DNA from: Rhizobium sp. 16-449-1b
GTDB taxonomy: Bacteria; Pseudomonadota; Alphaproteobacteria; Rhizobiales; Rhizobiaceae
Reading direction: 5' to 3'
Assembly: GCF_017741935.1 (NCBI RefSeq)
Contig: NZ_JAGHMH010000028.1
Span: 372,001 to 436,000 of the forward strand
DNA length: 64,000 nucleotides
This document shows, one piece after another, positions 43,713 through 52,107 of the stretch (the stretch's first letter is position 1; every line of letters starts with the position of its first letter). Made by a program: the position numbers and the translations under genes. The notes beneath the pieces were generated by a model. It searched no databases, was not told the DNA's origin, and was given only the letters and a program-made list of their open reading frames with translations.

Positions 43713-44951
43713 TTAGGTGCGACCGGCGATGAACGTCTGCAGCTGCTTTGCTGCATCGGCCGGTTCGGTGTTGCCGGCGGCGACGTCGTTGATCACGCGG
43801 AAATACTCGGTCGTGACGTCAAGCGGGAAGGCTTGGTCGCCGTTCATGTAGACCTTGCCGTAGGTCTTGAAGACATCGAGCCATTCGGCTTCCAGCGGCT
43901 TCTGGTTCGCATACTGCACGTTCTTGTTGACCGATGTCGAGCTGATCTGGCCGACGAGATCCTGCTGGACCTTGGTCGACAGGAAGTAGTCTAGGAACTT
44001 CGCGGCGAGATCCGGATGCGGGCTCTTGGTGCTGATGTAGTTGTACTCGGCAAAACCGTAGAGGCGCTGCGTGTTGGTCGGGAACGGGAACATGCCGTAG
44101 TCGTCCAGATTGGCGCCGCTGGTTTCCAGCTGGCTGACCAGCCAGTCGCCTTCGAGCATCATCGCTGCGCGTCCGGCCGTGAACAGGCTGTAAGACTGCT
44201 TGTTGTCGATGCCCATGAAAGGCTGCAGCGTATAATCCTTCGTCCACTTGGCGAATTCGGTGAAGGCGTCGGTGGCGCAAGGCTCCGTGGACCAATCCGC
44301 CTTCATGGCCTTCAGCGCGTCGTGCTTTTCGGTACCGCACTTCGTTTCCAAAATGACGTCCATCAGGCGCATGACGTGCCAGTTGACCGATCCGCCGAAG
44401 GTGAAGGCGGGAATGCCGGCAGCCTTCAGCTTTTCAGCGTCGGCGAGAAATTCTTCGTAGGTCTTCGGCTCTTCGGTGATGCCGGCCTGCTGGAACAGCT
44501 TCTTGTTGTAATAGACGGCTTCGCCCTTGAAAGTGAAGGGAACGCCATGCTTGCCACCCGGATAGAGGTCGGCGAATGCGGCGGCTGCCGGCAGCAGCTC
44601 ATCGTTCCACTTGTATTCGGTGTAATACTTGTCGAGCGGCGCCGAGAGGCCGGCCTTCACATATTCGCCGCCCAGGCCAAGGCCTGCCCAGCTGAAGTAG
44701 ATGTCGGGGCCCTTGTTCGAGCCGGCCGCGACACGCAGCGCGGTCTTGTGCTCATCGATGGCGCGCTGAACGATTTCAACCCTGGTGCCGGGATTTGCAG
44801 CTTCGAAGTCGGTTGCGACCTTCTTGAGCGCGACGTTGGCAGCGTTGTTGTCGAAGTTCAGTGTCCAGAGCGTCAGGTCTTCCGCCTTCAGGCTCGTCGC
44901 AGTGATCGCGAGCACGGATAGCGTGACCATGAGTGTAGTCTTGATTGTCAT
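43713..44951 (-). CDS. sugar ABC importer solute-binding protein
   Basis: A 412-residue extracellular solute-binding protein of family 1 (CUT1) with a Sec signal peptide (LMVTLSVLAITATSLKA, cleavage near residue 22). DLTLWTLNFDNNAANVALKK and the later DGDWLVSQLETSG-like segment (here MLEGDWLVSQL) are typical of oligosaccharide binders. The ATG at 44951 has a perfect GGGAGGG site; 22 upstream codons are excluded. It is the first gene of the leftward importer/hydrolase operon, divergent from the ROK regulator. The ligand is unknown; an apiose-containing oligosaccharide is suggested by context. Confidence 0.92.
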   Translation of the reverse strand: MTIKTTLMVTLSVLAITATSLKAEDLTLWTLNFDNNAANVALKKVATDFEAANPGTRVEIVQRAIDEHKTALRVAAGSNKGPDIYFSWAGLGLGGEYVKAGLSAPLDKYYTEYKWNDELLPAAAAFADLYPGGKHGVPFTFKGEAVYYNKKLFQQAGITEEPKTYEEFLADAEKLKAAGIPAFTFGGSVNWHVMRLMDVILETKCGTEKHDALKAMKADWSTEPCATDAFTEFAKWTKDYTLQPFMGIDNKQSYSLFTAGRAAMMLEGDWLVSQLETSGANLDDYGMFPFPTNTQRLYGFAEYNYISTKSPHPDLAAKFLDYFLSTKVQQDLVGQISSTSVNKNVQYANQKPLEAEWLDVFKTYGKVYMNGDQAFPLDVTTEYFRVINDVAAGNTEPADAAKQLQTFIAGRT

Positions 44952-45022
44952 TAAACCCTCCCTTGTGCGGTCCTCTCCGCTAATGTGCACACTCTCGAAA
45001 ATTCCGATTGGAGTCAAGACTT

Positions 45023-45084
45023 ATTTCGCAAATGAACAAAGTCGATTGCATATTGGCCCATAGTCGGGCTTAATATTTCGAAAT
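45023..45084. promoter_or_regulatory. pair of ATTTCG(C)AAAT palindromes, candidate ROK operators
   Basis: ATTTCGCAAAT (45023-45033) and ATTTCGAAAT (45075-45084) lie in the region between the divergent binding-protein and ROK genes. The spacing (about five helical turns centre to centre) suits dimer-of-dimers binding. Confidence 0.5.
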
Positions 45085-45183
45085 GGCAGATAAAGCCCAT
45101 GAAGTAGGCGCGATTATTTTCTAATCAGAAATATGTTGCCGCCGAGTGGCGAGTCAGGCCTATTTCATGGAGAGGAGCTATGA

Positions 45184-46383
45184 ATGGTTGGCATCAGGGA
45201 ACTTTTCGAGGATCAGACCGCGCCGGCGGGGCGCATCGTGCGCGCCATCGCGGCAATCGGGTCGGCGACCGCGACGCAGTTGGTGAAATCGACGGGGTTG
45301 GCACGGTCGACCGTGTCCACGCTTCTCACCGAGCTGAAAGACAGCGGCGTCGTGCTCGACGTCGACACGAAGAGCAATGGTTTCGGACGACCGTCGCAGC
45401 TCTTGTCGTTGAACCCGGCGGCGGGTCGCTGCGCCGGCGTGCTCCTCGGGCTCGGCGAAATTCGGATCGCGATCTGCGACCTCGCGCACACCGTGCTGTC
45501 TGACATCTGGTTCGCGATGGATACGGACTATACGCCTGATGACGCCGCCAGATGCGTGCGCGCGAGCCTTGAGCAGCAATGCGCTCTGCTCGGTGTGGAT
45601 ATGTCCGAGCTGCTGGGTGTGGGTTTGGCGATTTCCGCGCCCGTCTCCTATGACGGTGAAATCCTCAACGGCTCCATCTTGCCGACATGGTGCGGCACCA
45701 ACATCGCCAATGTGTTTTCCGAGCAGCTCGGTTGCCCGATCCATGTCGAAAACGAGAGCCATTGCGGCGCGCTTGCGGAAATGACCTGGGGAGCCGCGGT
45801 CGGGGAGACGAACTTCGTCCTCTTCAAGTTCGACCTCGGCATCGGCGGCGCCATTGTCATCGACAGCACGGTGCAGCGCGGCGCTCATGGATATGCCGCC
45901 GAGTTCGGCCACATGTCGCTCGATCCGCGCGGACCGCTATGCCGCTGCGGCAATCGCGGTTGTCTCGAGACCTTCGCCGGCGGGTTCCAGCTGCTGAGAT
46001 ACGCCGAGCAATCCTTCGGCGCGCCCGTCAGCATCGAACAGTTTGTCGAACGCGCGCGCAATGGCGATCCGGGGTATGCGCGGCTTGTCGATGATGCGGC
46101 CGAGATGGCGGGCTGGGGAATGGGGATCGCCTTCACCATCCTCAATCCCCCCTTGTTCATCATCGCCGGCAAACTGGCCGAGGTGGGCGAGAGCTTCATC
46201 AATGGCCTTGAGCGAAGTTTCGCCCGCCACTCCGTCGCGCCGCCTGCTCATTCGCCGGAAAAGCGCAGGCCTCGCTTCGTCGTCGGCACGTTCCGCGGCA
46301 ATGACGACACTGTCATGGGCGCGGTGGCGCTCGTGTTGCGGCAACACGGGCGGATCGCCAACGAAGCGTCGCCCGTTTCCTGA
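45184..46383 (+). CDS. ROK-family transcriptional regulator
   Basis: A 399-residue NagC/Mlc-type regulator. An N-terminal winged HTH covers residues 15-70 (SATATQLVKSTGLARSTVST). It is followed by a ROK sugar-kinase-like domain (80-390) with the zinc motif CRCGNRGCLE (about residues 257-266) and GHMSLDPRG just before it. The start ATG at 45184 follows AGAGGAGCT. It is divergent from the sugar importer operon and downstream of paired palindromes, so it most likely controls import in response to the sugar. Confidence 0.92.
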   Translation: MVGIRELFEDQTAPAGRIVRAIAAIGSATATQLVKSTGLARSTVSTLLTELKDSGVVLDVDTKSNGFGRPSQLLSLNPAAGRCAGVLLGLGEIRIAICDLAHTVLSDIWFAMDTDYTPDDAARCVRASLEQQCALLGVDMSELLGVGLAISAPVSYDGEILNGSILPTWCGTNIANVFSEQLGCPIHVENESHCGALAEMTWGAAVGETNFVLFKFDLGIGGAIVIDSTVQRGAHGYAAEFGHMSLDPRGPLCRCGNRGCLETFAGGFQLLRYAEQSFGAPVSIEQFVERARNGDPGYARLVDDAAEMAGWGMGIAFTILNPPLFIIAGKLAEVGESFINGLERSFARHSVAPPAHSPEKRRPRFVVGTFRGNDDTVMGAVALVLRQHGRIANEASPVS

Positions 46384-46411
46384 TTGCCGAAATGGCAGTT
46401 CAGCGCATGCC

Positions 46412-47056
46412 TTATTCCGCCGACAGGGCGCTTCGGATGCTCGATATGACCATGGTGGCGGACGCCGCTCCTGGGTCTATATGGCCGAGTGATCGCTCGC
46501 CGAGCCGCGCAGAGCGCCCTTTGTTGGCAACCATGTCCTTGGTCGCGTCGCGTCCCTGTTCGGCCGCTTGCAGCGCCTGCGAAAGGCATTCCCGCAAACT
46601 ATCGCCGCGTTTTCTGGCCTCCTCGCAGGCCGCCGCGGCCGGTGCCCAGGCATCCACCATCGTCTTCTCGCCGATTTCGGCCTTGCCGCGGTCCTGAATA
46701 CCCCTAGCCAGCGCGGCGAAGACGTCGAGCAGATCATCATCGCTGAGAGTAGCCTTGCCCTTCACCGCTGCGCCGGCCCGCATGAAGGCGGTTGCGTAGA
46801 GCGGGCCGGAGGAGGCTCCGACAGCATTCAGGAACGCCTTGGCAGCCGTGTTGAACAGCGTGGTCGGGTCCGTAGCGGCAGCGTCCAGCGCGTCGGTCGC
46901 CTTGGCTGCAGCCGCAAAGCCGAGCTCCATCGCGATCCCGTGGTCAGCGTCGCCAATGACACCGTCCAGCTGGCATAAATTGTCTCGCTCGGCGGTCATC
47001 ACGTCGGCGATGTCCTGGAAGAGGCGCTGAAGATCCTTCGTGGTCACGTCACCCAT
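46412..47056 (-). CDS. DhaL-type kinase subunit
   Basis: A 214-residue ADP/ATP-binding subunit of the dihydroxyacetone kinase family. The nucleotide/Mg site GVIGDADHGIAMELGF carries the conserved Asp residues (about 32-39), and a later loop ASSGPLYATAFMRAG is typical. The ATG at 47056 shares a base with the dhaK stop, so the subunits are coupled. No DhaM phosphotransfer protein is nearby. In the neighbourhood of tetrulose-phosphate isomerases such kinases phosphorylate erythrulose; this is the suggested role, with dihydroxyacetone as the alternative. Confidence 0.88.
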   Translation of the reverse strand: MGDVTTKDLQRLFQDIADVMTAERDNLCQLDGVIGDADHGIAMELGFAAAAKATDALDAAATDPTTLFNTAAKAFLNAVGASSGPLYATAFMRAGAAVKGKATLSDDDLLDVFAALARGIQDRGKAEIGEKTMVDAWAPAAAACEEARKRGDSLRECLSQALQAAEQGRDATKDMVANKGRSARLGERSLGHIDPGAASATMVISSIRSALSAE

Positions 47057-48072
47057 CAGCTCACCTTTCCGCTGCGAAACATCGCGCAGTCGCACGGATG
47101 ATCGATCAGCGTCTGCAATTCGTCATCGAGCGCCATGAGCGTGACCGATGCGCCGGCCATCTCGAGAGAAGTGCAATAATTCCCGACGAGCGAGGTGTGA
47201 ATGATAAGGCCAGCCTCGTCCAACCGCGCCTTCACCCGGCGCATGATGATGTAGAGTTCCATCAGCGGCGTGGAGCCGAGCGAGTTGATCAGAACGGCCA
47301 CGCGGGTTCCCGGCGCGATGTTGGCATCCTTCAGGATCGCATCGAGCAGTTCGTCGGTGACAGCGTCGGCCGGCCTCAGCGTTTCGCGCGAGACGCCGGG
47401 CTCGCCGTGGATGCCCATGCCGACTTCCATTTCGTCGCCGCCGATCTCGAAATTCGGCCGCAATGTCTGCGGCAACGAGCAAGGGGACAGAGCAACGCCC
47501 ATGGTAAAGGTGTGGTCGTTGGCCTTGCGCGCAACACGCTCGACCTCGTCGAACGAGTACATGAGATCACAGGCAGCACCGGCCGCCTTGAAGACGAAGA
47601 CGTTGCCCGCGACGCCACGGCGCTTTTCTCGCTGGTCGCGCGGGGCGGATGCGACGTCGTCGGTGGTCACCACTGTGCGCACGTCGATATCGTCCATGGC
47701 AAGCATTTCAGCCGCCATGTCGAAGTTCATCACGTCGCCGGCATAGTTGCCGTACATGAAGAGAACGCCGGCGCCGTGATCGACCGCCTTTGCACATTCG
47801 ATGATCGGATCGGGCGGAGGCGAGGCGAAGACGTTGCCGACAGCGGCCGCATCCGCGAGGCCCTTGCCGACGAAGCCGAGGAAACTCGGCTCGTGGCCGG
47901 AGCCGCCGCCGATCACCAGCCCCACCTTGCCATCGCGCGGGCCGTGCTTCGCAACGATCGATCGCGGCGATCCGTCGATGGCGTAGAGATGATCGGGATG
48001 TGCCGCGAGGATGCCCTCGAGCATTTCGTCGACCGCCGCGCCGCCGTCATTGATAAGCTTTTTGGTCTTCAC
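47056..48072 (-). CDS. DhaK-type kinase subunit
   Basis: A 338-residue substrate-binding subunit. GGGSGHEPSFLGFVGKG (residues 55-71) and the covalent substrate-binding His222 in MGIHGEPG are visible. It is of usual length for DhaK. The gene lies 58 bases downstream of aplA, separated by a strong stem-loop, and precedes dhaL. The substrate is a short ketose bound as hemiaminal to His222: dihydroxyacetone, L-/D-erythrulose or a related four-carbon ketose. Context with apiose and erythrulose-phosphate enzymes favours erythrulose. Confidence 0.9.
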   Translation of the reverse strand: MKTKKLINDGGAAVDEMLEGILAAHPDHLYAIDGSPRSIVAKHGPRDGKVGLVIGGGSGHEPSFLGFVGKGLADAAAVGNVFASPPPDPIIECAKAVDHGAGVLFMYGNYAGDVMNFDMAAEMLAMDDIDVRTVVTTDDVASAPRDQREKRRGVAGNVFVFKAAGAACDLMYSFDEVERVARKANDHTFTMGVALSPCSLPQTLRPNFEIGGDEMEVGMGIHGEPGVSRETLRPADAVTDELLDAILKDANIAPGTRVAVLINSLGSTPLMELYIIMRRVKARLDEAGLIIHTSLVGNYCTSLEMAGASVTLMALDDELQTLIDHPCDCAMFRSGKVS

Positions 48073-48091
48073 GCTGGTCCTCCCGATTGCC

Positions 48092-48126
48092 GCGTCTGGA
48101 AGGCTATAGCTACGCCTTCCAGACGC
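48092..48126 (-). terminator. strong intercistronic stem-loop between aplA and dhaK
   Basis: GCGTCTGGAAGGC (48092-48104) pairs perfectly with GCCTTCCAGACGC (48114-48126) over 13 bp. No U-run follows on the minus strand, so it is more likely an mRNA-protecting or partial-termination element than a full stop. Confidence 0.55.
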
Positions 48127-48130
48127 AAGA

Positions 48131-50008
48131 TCAATCCGAAAGCGCGATGGACGTCGCCTGATATGGGGAAAGAGTGAGCACGCCGCCCATCAAGGCGTCG
48201 GAAAGCCTGAGTGATCCGAGATCGACCTCCTGCTCTTGGCCGGTGATGTTGACGATCCAGAGCGCCGACCCGGTCGCCGCCTTTGTCGCGAAAGCCAGAA
48301 CGCGCGATGGGTTGGAAGATAGGCACTCCCGCCACTCGGTTCCGGCGAGGCCGGCGAGTGCCTTGACCGCGTTGAAGAGCGGGCGGCGTCCATCGGCGGT
48401 GAAGGGTTCATTGTTGCCGGCAAGGAGGCCGAAACTTCCGGTCAGAGCTGAGAGCGTCAGGCATTCCAGATCGGCGTCCAGCACCTTCGCCACATAGCCC
48501 ATCGCGAAGGCTTCTGCGAAGAGCCCGTTGTGACGCGGGTCGGTGTTGGCCATCGGTATGCGCGCGCCATTCGGGTTGTCCATGGTTCGGCTCCCATAGG
48601 GATTTTGCCGCATGGGAATGGTCGATGGGCCGATACGATAGGGCTTGTCGCCATAGATGGCGCGGACCGATCGCGTGGTGAAGGGCAGAGCCTCCAATGT
48701 CTGCATGACGCTGAGGTCGTCGGCGGCATGGACGATCGGGTTGGTGCAATGGCTGATGAAGGAAAGCGGCGCGGAAGGCACACGCTTGCGGTTGAGCTCG
48801 GTGAAATAGCTGAGCATGCCGCCGCCGATGCGGATGTCGGGGAATGCCGCATGCGCGGCCTCGTAGACATCTTCGAGCGGTGGGCATTCCGGCCATTTGC
48901 TGCCGGGCGGTGTGGATTGGCGATCGACCGATGGCGAGATGATGATTGCGTCCGGCTTGAAGCCGGCATCGCGCATCTGCGTTGCGATCAGCCTGGTTTC
49001 ATCAAGGAGCGGCTGCTTGCACGGCAGCGCGATCTCAAGCGTCGATGTGCCGGGATGAAGTCTGGCCACCTCGGCGAAGCGGTGGAAGGCTTCCGCCCCA
49101 TGTCCGGCCGCAGGGTCGAAGTGGAAGAGTAGTTCCTGCGGCTTGATCTCGTCGAGCACCGGGCTCGCCTTGACCACGGCGTCCGCTTCTTCCGGCGTTA
49201 CGATCATGCCGATCGCAGGCATGCGCCCACGCCGCTCGCCGAGCGTCAGCGTCGTCAGCGACGAATGTCCATTCGTCGTCGCGGCCAATGGCTTGGGGCG
49301 CCTGTCGGCAATATCGAGGACGATGCGCTGTTTGACCGTTTCACCGGCCGGTATCTGGTAGGGCCAGGGCAAAGCGAGCGGACGCACATAGGTCTTGTAG
49401 GAGGCATCCGACCAGTTGCGCTGGTCTTCCATCTCGAACACGTCGCCTTCCATGCCGCATCGCGCCGTCACATTGGTCATGACGGTATGGGTGATCGCGC
49501 TCATGTTCATGAACGGCTGCCACGGTTCGATCAGGTCGGGGAACCGGGTCTCGACGCGCTGTCCATAGGCATGCTCGACGGTGACGGGCGTGCCGGCCAC
49601 GCCGACGATCGGGTGGAGAATGCAGAAGCCGCAGCGGTTCGTCTCAAAGCCCGTGCCGGAGATCGCATCGGCCTCGAAAACCAGAGGCGCGCCGGCTTGC
49701 GCAGAGATGCGCACGCCGATCGCGAGTTCTGTCGCATCCGGCCCCTTGCAACGGGCGGTGTAGCGGACCGAAAAGGCATCGTCGCCCTGCTCGACCGTCA
49801 GGTCGGTGATCTCGGGCGAATAGGTGCCCCAGTCGCGATCGCGCACGAGATAGGAGACGGCGCGCAGGACTTCCACGCCTTCATAGGCGATCGTGCGCAG
49901 ATTGCCGTCGCTGAGATCTGCGGTCAGTCTTCCTGCGGTGAGGCGGACCGGCTTCTGCTCGAGCGCATGCGTTCCGTAAATCCGGAAGCTGTCCGACGAC
50001 GTGCTCAT
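48131..50008 (-). CDS. aplA: D-apionate lactonase
   Basis: A 625-residue cytoplasmic protein. The N-terminal about 230 residues are beta-rich (VEVLRAVSYLVRDRDWGTYS). The middle is a TIM-barrel-like region (PQELLFHFDPAAGHGAEA; PDAIIISPSVDRQSTPPGS; FPDIRIGGGMLSYFTELNRK). A C-terminal beta domain ends at ILSPYQATSIALSD-like sequence (here LTLSPYQATSIALSD). This architecture with the neighbours apsD and apnO identifies the D-apionolactone hydrolase described with the D-apiose pathways. It opens D-apionolactone to D-apionate. Its start overlaps the apsD stop by four bases. Confidence 0.82.
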   Translation of the reverse strand: MSTSSDSFRIYGTHALEQKPVRLTAGRLTADLSDGNLRTIAYEGVEVLRAVSYLVRDRDWGTYSPEITDLTVEQGDDAFSVRYTARCKGPDATELAIGVRISAQAGAPLVFEADAISGTGFETNRCGFCILHPIVGVAGTPVTVEHAYGQRVETRFPDLIEPWQPFMNMSAITHTVMTNVTARCGMEGDVFEMEDQRNWSDASYKTYVRPLALPWPYQIPAGETVKQRIVLDIADRRPKPLAATTNGHSSLTTLTLGERRGRMPAIGMIVTPEEADAVVKASPVLDEIKPQELLFHFDPAAGHGAEAFHRFAEVARLHPGTSTLEIALPCKQPLLDETRLIATQMRDAGFKPDAIIISPSVDRQSTPPGSKWPECPPLEDVYEAAHAAFPDIRIGGGMLSYFTELNRKRVPSAPLSFISHCTNPIVHAADDLSVMQTLEALPFTTRSVRAIYGDKPYRIGPSTIPMRQNPYGSRTMDNPNGARIPMANTDPRHNGLFAEAFAMGYVAKVLDADLECLTLSALTGSFGLLAGNNEPFTADGRRPLFNAVKALAGLAGTEWRECLSSNPSRVLAFATKAATGSALWIVNITGQEQEVDLGSLRLSDALMGGVLTLSPYQATSIALSD

Positions 50009-51039
50009 CGCAGCATCGCCTTGACATCGACCGTCTGGCCGCTGGTGGCGCTGTCATAGGCGGCTTCGACGAGCGCGAAGGTCTTGAGGTTGTCGGCGCC
50101 GGAGGTCGAGGTCTCGCCGCCGGCAGCCAGCCGCTCGGCCCAATGCTGCTGGATGGCGTAGACGCTTTCCTGGATATTGTGCCAGGGGCGCGATGCCCAG
50201 GAGAGCAGTGTCGGCGACACGTCCGAGACCTCGGTGCCGTTCTTGCTTGTCACTTCGAGTTTGTAGCCCTGGACCAAGCGGATGCTGCCCTCGGTGCCGT
50301 CGAGTTCGATCAGCGTCTCGGGGAAGGGCTCGGTCGAGAGCTTGGAGGCATAGCTGACATCGACGACCGAGGTCGCGCCGTTTTCGTGGTCGAGCAGGAT
50401 CGTGGCGACGTCCTCGCCCTTGATCTTCGGGTTGACGCGCTTCGTGCGGGCGCTGAGCGCTGCCACGTCGCCCAGGATATAGCGGGCAATGTCGAGCGTA
50501 TGGATGCCGAGATCTTCGATGATGAAGCGCTCGCCTTCAGCGAGATAGGGCTGGCCGGAGAAGACGTCGTAGCCCGAACGGAACGAGAAGCGGCCCCAGA
50601 AGGGCTGGCCGATGGCGCCGGATTCCAGGACCTTCTTCACGGCCTGGATCGGCGTCTGCCAGCGGAAGTTCTCATGCACCATCAGGGGCAGCCCGGCATC
50701 GGCGCAAACCTTGACCATGGCCTTGGCGTCGTCGAGCGTCTTTGCGAATGGCTTCTGGCAGATCGCCGGCACATTGTGCGCGGCGGCCATCTCGACCAAA
50801 GCGCGGTGGCTCTGGACGGTGGTGGCGATATCGACGAAATCGAAGCCGCCATCGGCGAACATCTGGGCCGCATCGCTATAGCGCCTGTCGATGCCGAACT
50901 GGTCGCCGACCATCTTCAGCCGCTCGGGGTCGCGATCGCAGATCGCCACGATCGAAGCCCCGGCCACGTCCTGCCACGCATGCATCTGGTTGACCGCGAA
51001 AAAGCCGCAGCCGATGAGTGCGCCATTCAATTCCGTCAT
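50005..51039 (-). CDS. apsD: D-apiose dehydrogenase (Gfo/Idh/MocA family)
   Basis: A 344-residue NAD(P)-dependent oxidoreductase. The Rossmann segment is at residues 3-35 (LNGALIGCGFFAVNQMHAWQ) and the catalytic-type CQKPFAKTLDDA (the Lys of the EKP motif, here QKP) at about 93-104. GFDFVDIATTVQSH and the later DLGIHTLDIARYILGD (His) complete the family pattern. In apiose operons this enzyme oxidises D-apiose to D-apionolactone. It overlaps aplA and follows the importer permease gene by three bases, so transport and the first two steps are co-expressed. Confidence 0.85.
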   Translation of the reverse strand: MTELNGALIGCGFFAVNQMHAWQDVAGASIVAICDRDPERLKMVGDQFGIDRRYSDAAQMFADGGFDFVDIATTVQSHRALVEMAAAHNVPAICQKPFAKTLDDAKAMVKVCADAGLPLMVHENFRWQTPIQAVKKVLESGAIGQPFWGRFSFRSGYDVFSGQPYLAEGERFIIEDLGIHTLDIARYILGDVAALSARTKRVNPKIKGEDVATILLDHENGATSVVDVSYASKLSTEPFPETLIELDGTEGSIRLVQGYKLEVTSKNGTEVSDVSPTLLSWASRPWHNIQESVYAIQQHWAERLAAGGETSTSGADNLKTFALVEAAYDSATSGQTVDVKAMLR

Positions 51040-51042
51040 TGC

Positions 51043-52107
51043 TTATCCTGCCTTTGCCATTTGCATCAGAGTCACGCGCTGTTGCAGACGACGCTGCGCC
51101 TGATCCACCACAACCGCGATAATAATCACCAGCCCCTTGATGACCATCTGCCAGAAGGACGAGACGCCCATCATGACCAGTCCGTCCGACAGGATGCCGA
51201 TGACGAAGGCACCGATGATCGTGCCGCCGATCGTGCCGCGCCCGCCCGACATCGAAGTGCCGCCGAGCACCGCCGCGGCGATCGCGTTGAGCTCGAAGCT
51301 TTCGCCGGTGGCCGGATGCGAGGCCATCAGCTCGGACGAGATGATGAGGCCGACGATCGCCGCGCACAGGCCCGAGAACATGTAGACGAAGATCTTTACC
51401 ACATCGACCCGGATGCCGGACATGCGCGCTGCACGCTCGTTGCCGCCGACGGCGAAGATATGCCGGCCGATCGGCGTCGAGCGCGCCACGTAGGCGGCAA
51501 TTAGGGCGAGCACGATCAGAATCCAGATCGACACCGGCAGGCCCAGCATGCGGCCGGCGCCGAAGACGTCGAAGCCCGTCGTCATGTATTCCGGCTTGCC
51601 GACGAGATTGGGGAAGGTCTGGCCGTCGGAGGAGAGCAGCGCAAGGCCGCGAGCGATATAAAGCGTGCCGAGCGTTGCGATGAACGGCGCGACGTTGAGC
51701 TTGGTGATCAACAACCCGTTGATCAGGCCGATCGCCAGGCCGACGGCCAGCGTGATCAGCACGATCTCATAGATGTTGAAGAAGATCGTGTAGCCGATCG
51801 GCAGTTCCACGCCGTTGAGGATCAAGGCGCCGGCGACCATGCCGCACAGGCCGACGATCGAGCCGACCGAAAGGTCGATGCCGCCGGTGATGATCACGAA
51901 GGTCATGCCCATGGCCAAGAACGCGTTGAGCGCGACGTGTTTCGACATCAGGATCATGTTGGCCGTCGATGTGAAATTCGGCGCGAAGATCGCGAAGAAG
52001 ATGATCACGGCGAAAAGGGCGATGAAGGTTCTGAGCTTCATCAGCGTGAGAAGAATGGAGCCGCTCGAACGCTTTGCCCCGAATGTGGATGAGGTGTCCG
52101 CCGTCAT
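51043..52107 (-). CDS. sugar ABC importer permease (RbsC type), probable apiose importer
   Basis: A 354-residue permease with 8-10 hydrophobic segments and the conserved GGIDLSVGSIVGLCGM (about residues 75-90) and GGTSMSGGRGTIGGTIIGA (about 280-300) of the CUT2/RbsC family. Its start overlaps the ATPase stop (ATGA). It is part of the importer immediately upstream of apsD, hence D-apiose as the probable substrate. Confidence 0.9.
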   Translation of the reverse strand: MTADTSSTFGAKRSSGSILLTLMKLRTFIALFAVIIFFAIFAPNFTSTANMILMSKHVALNAFLAMGMTFVIITGGIDLSVGSIVGLCGMVAGALILNGVELPIGYTIFFNIYEIVLITLAVGLAIGLINGLLITKLNVAPFIATLGTLYIARGLALLSSDGQTFPNLVGKPEYMTTGFDVFGAGRMLGLPVSIWILIVLALIAAYVARSTPIGRHIFAVGGNERAARMSGIRVDVVKIFVYMFSGLCAAIVGLIISSELMASHPATGESFELNAIAAAVLGGTSMSGGRGTIGGTIIGAFVIGILSDGLVMMGVSSFWQMVIKGLVIIIAVVVDQAQRRLQQRVTLMQMAKAG

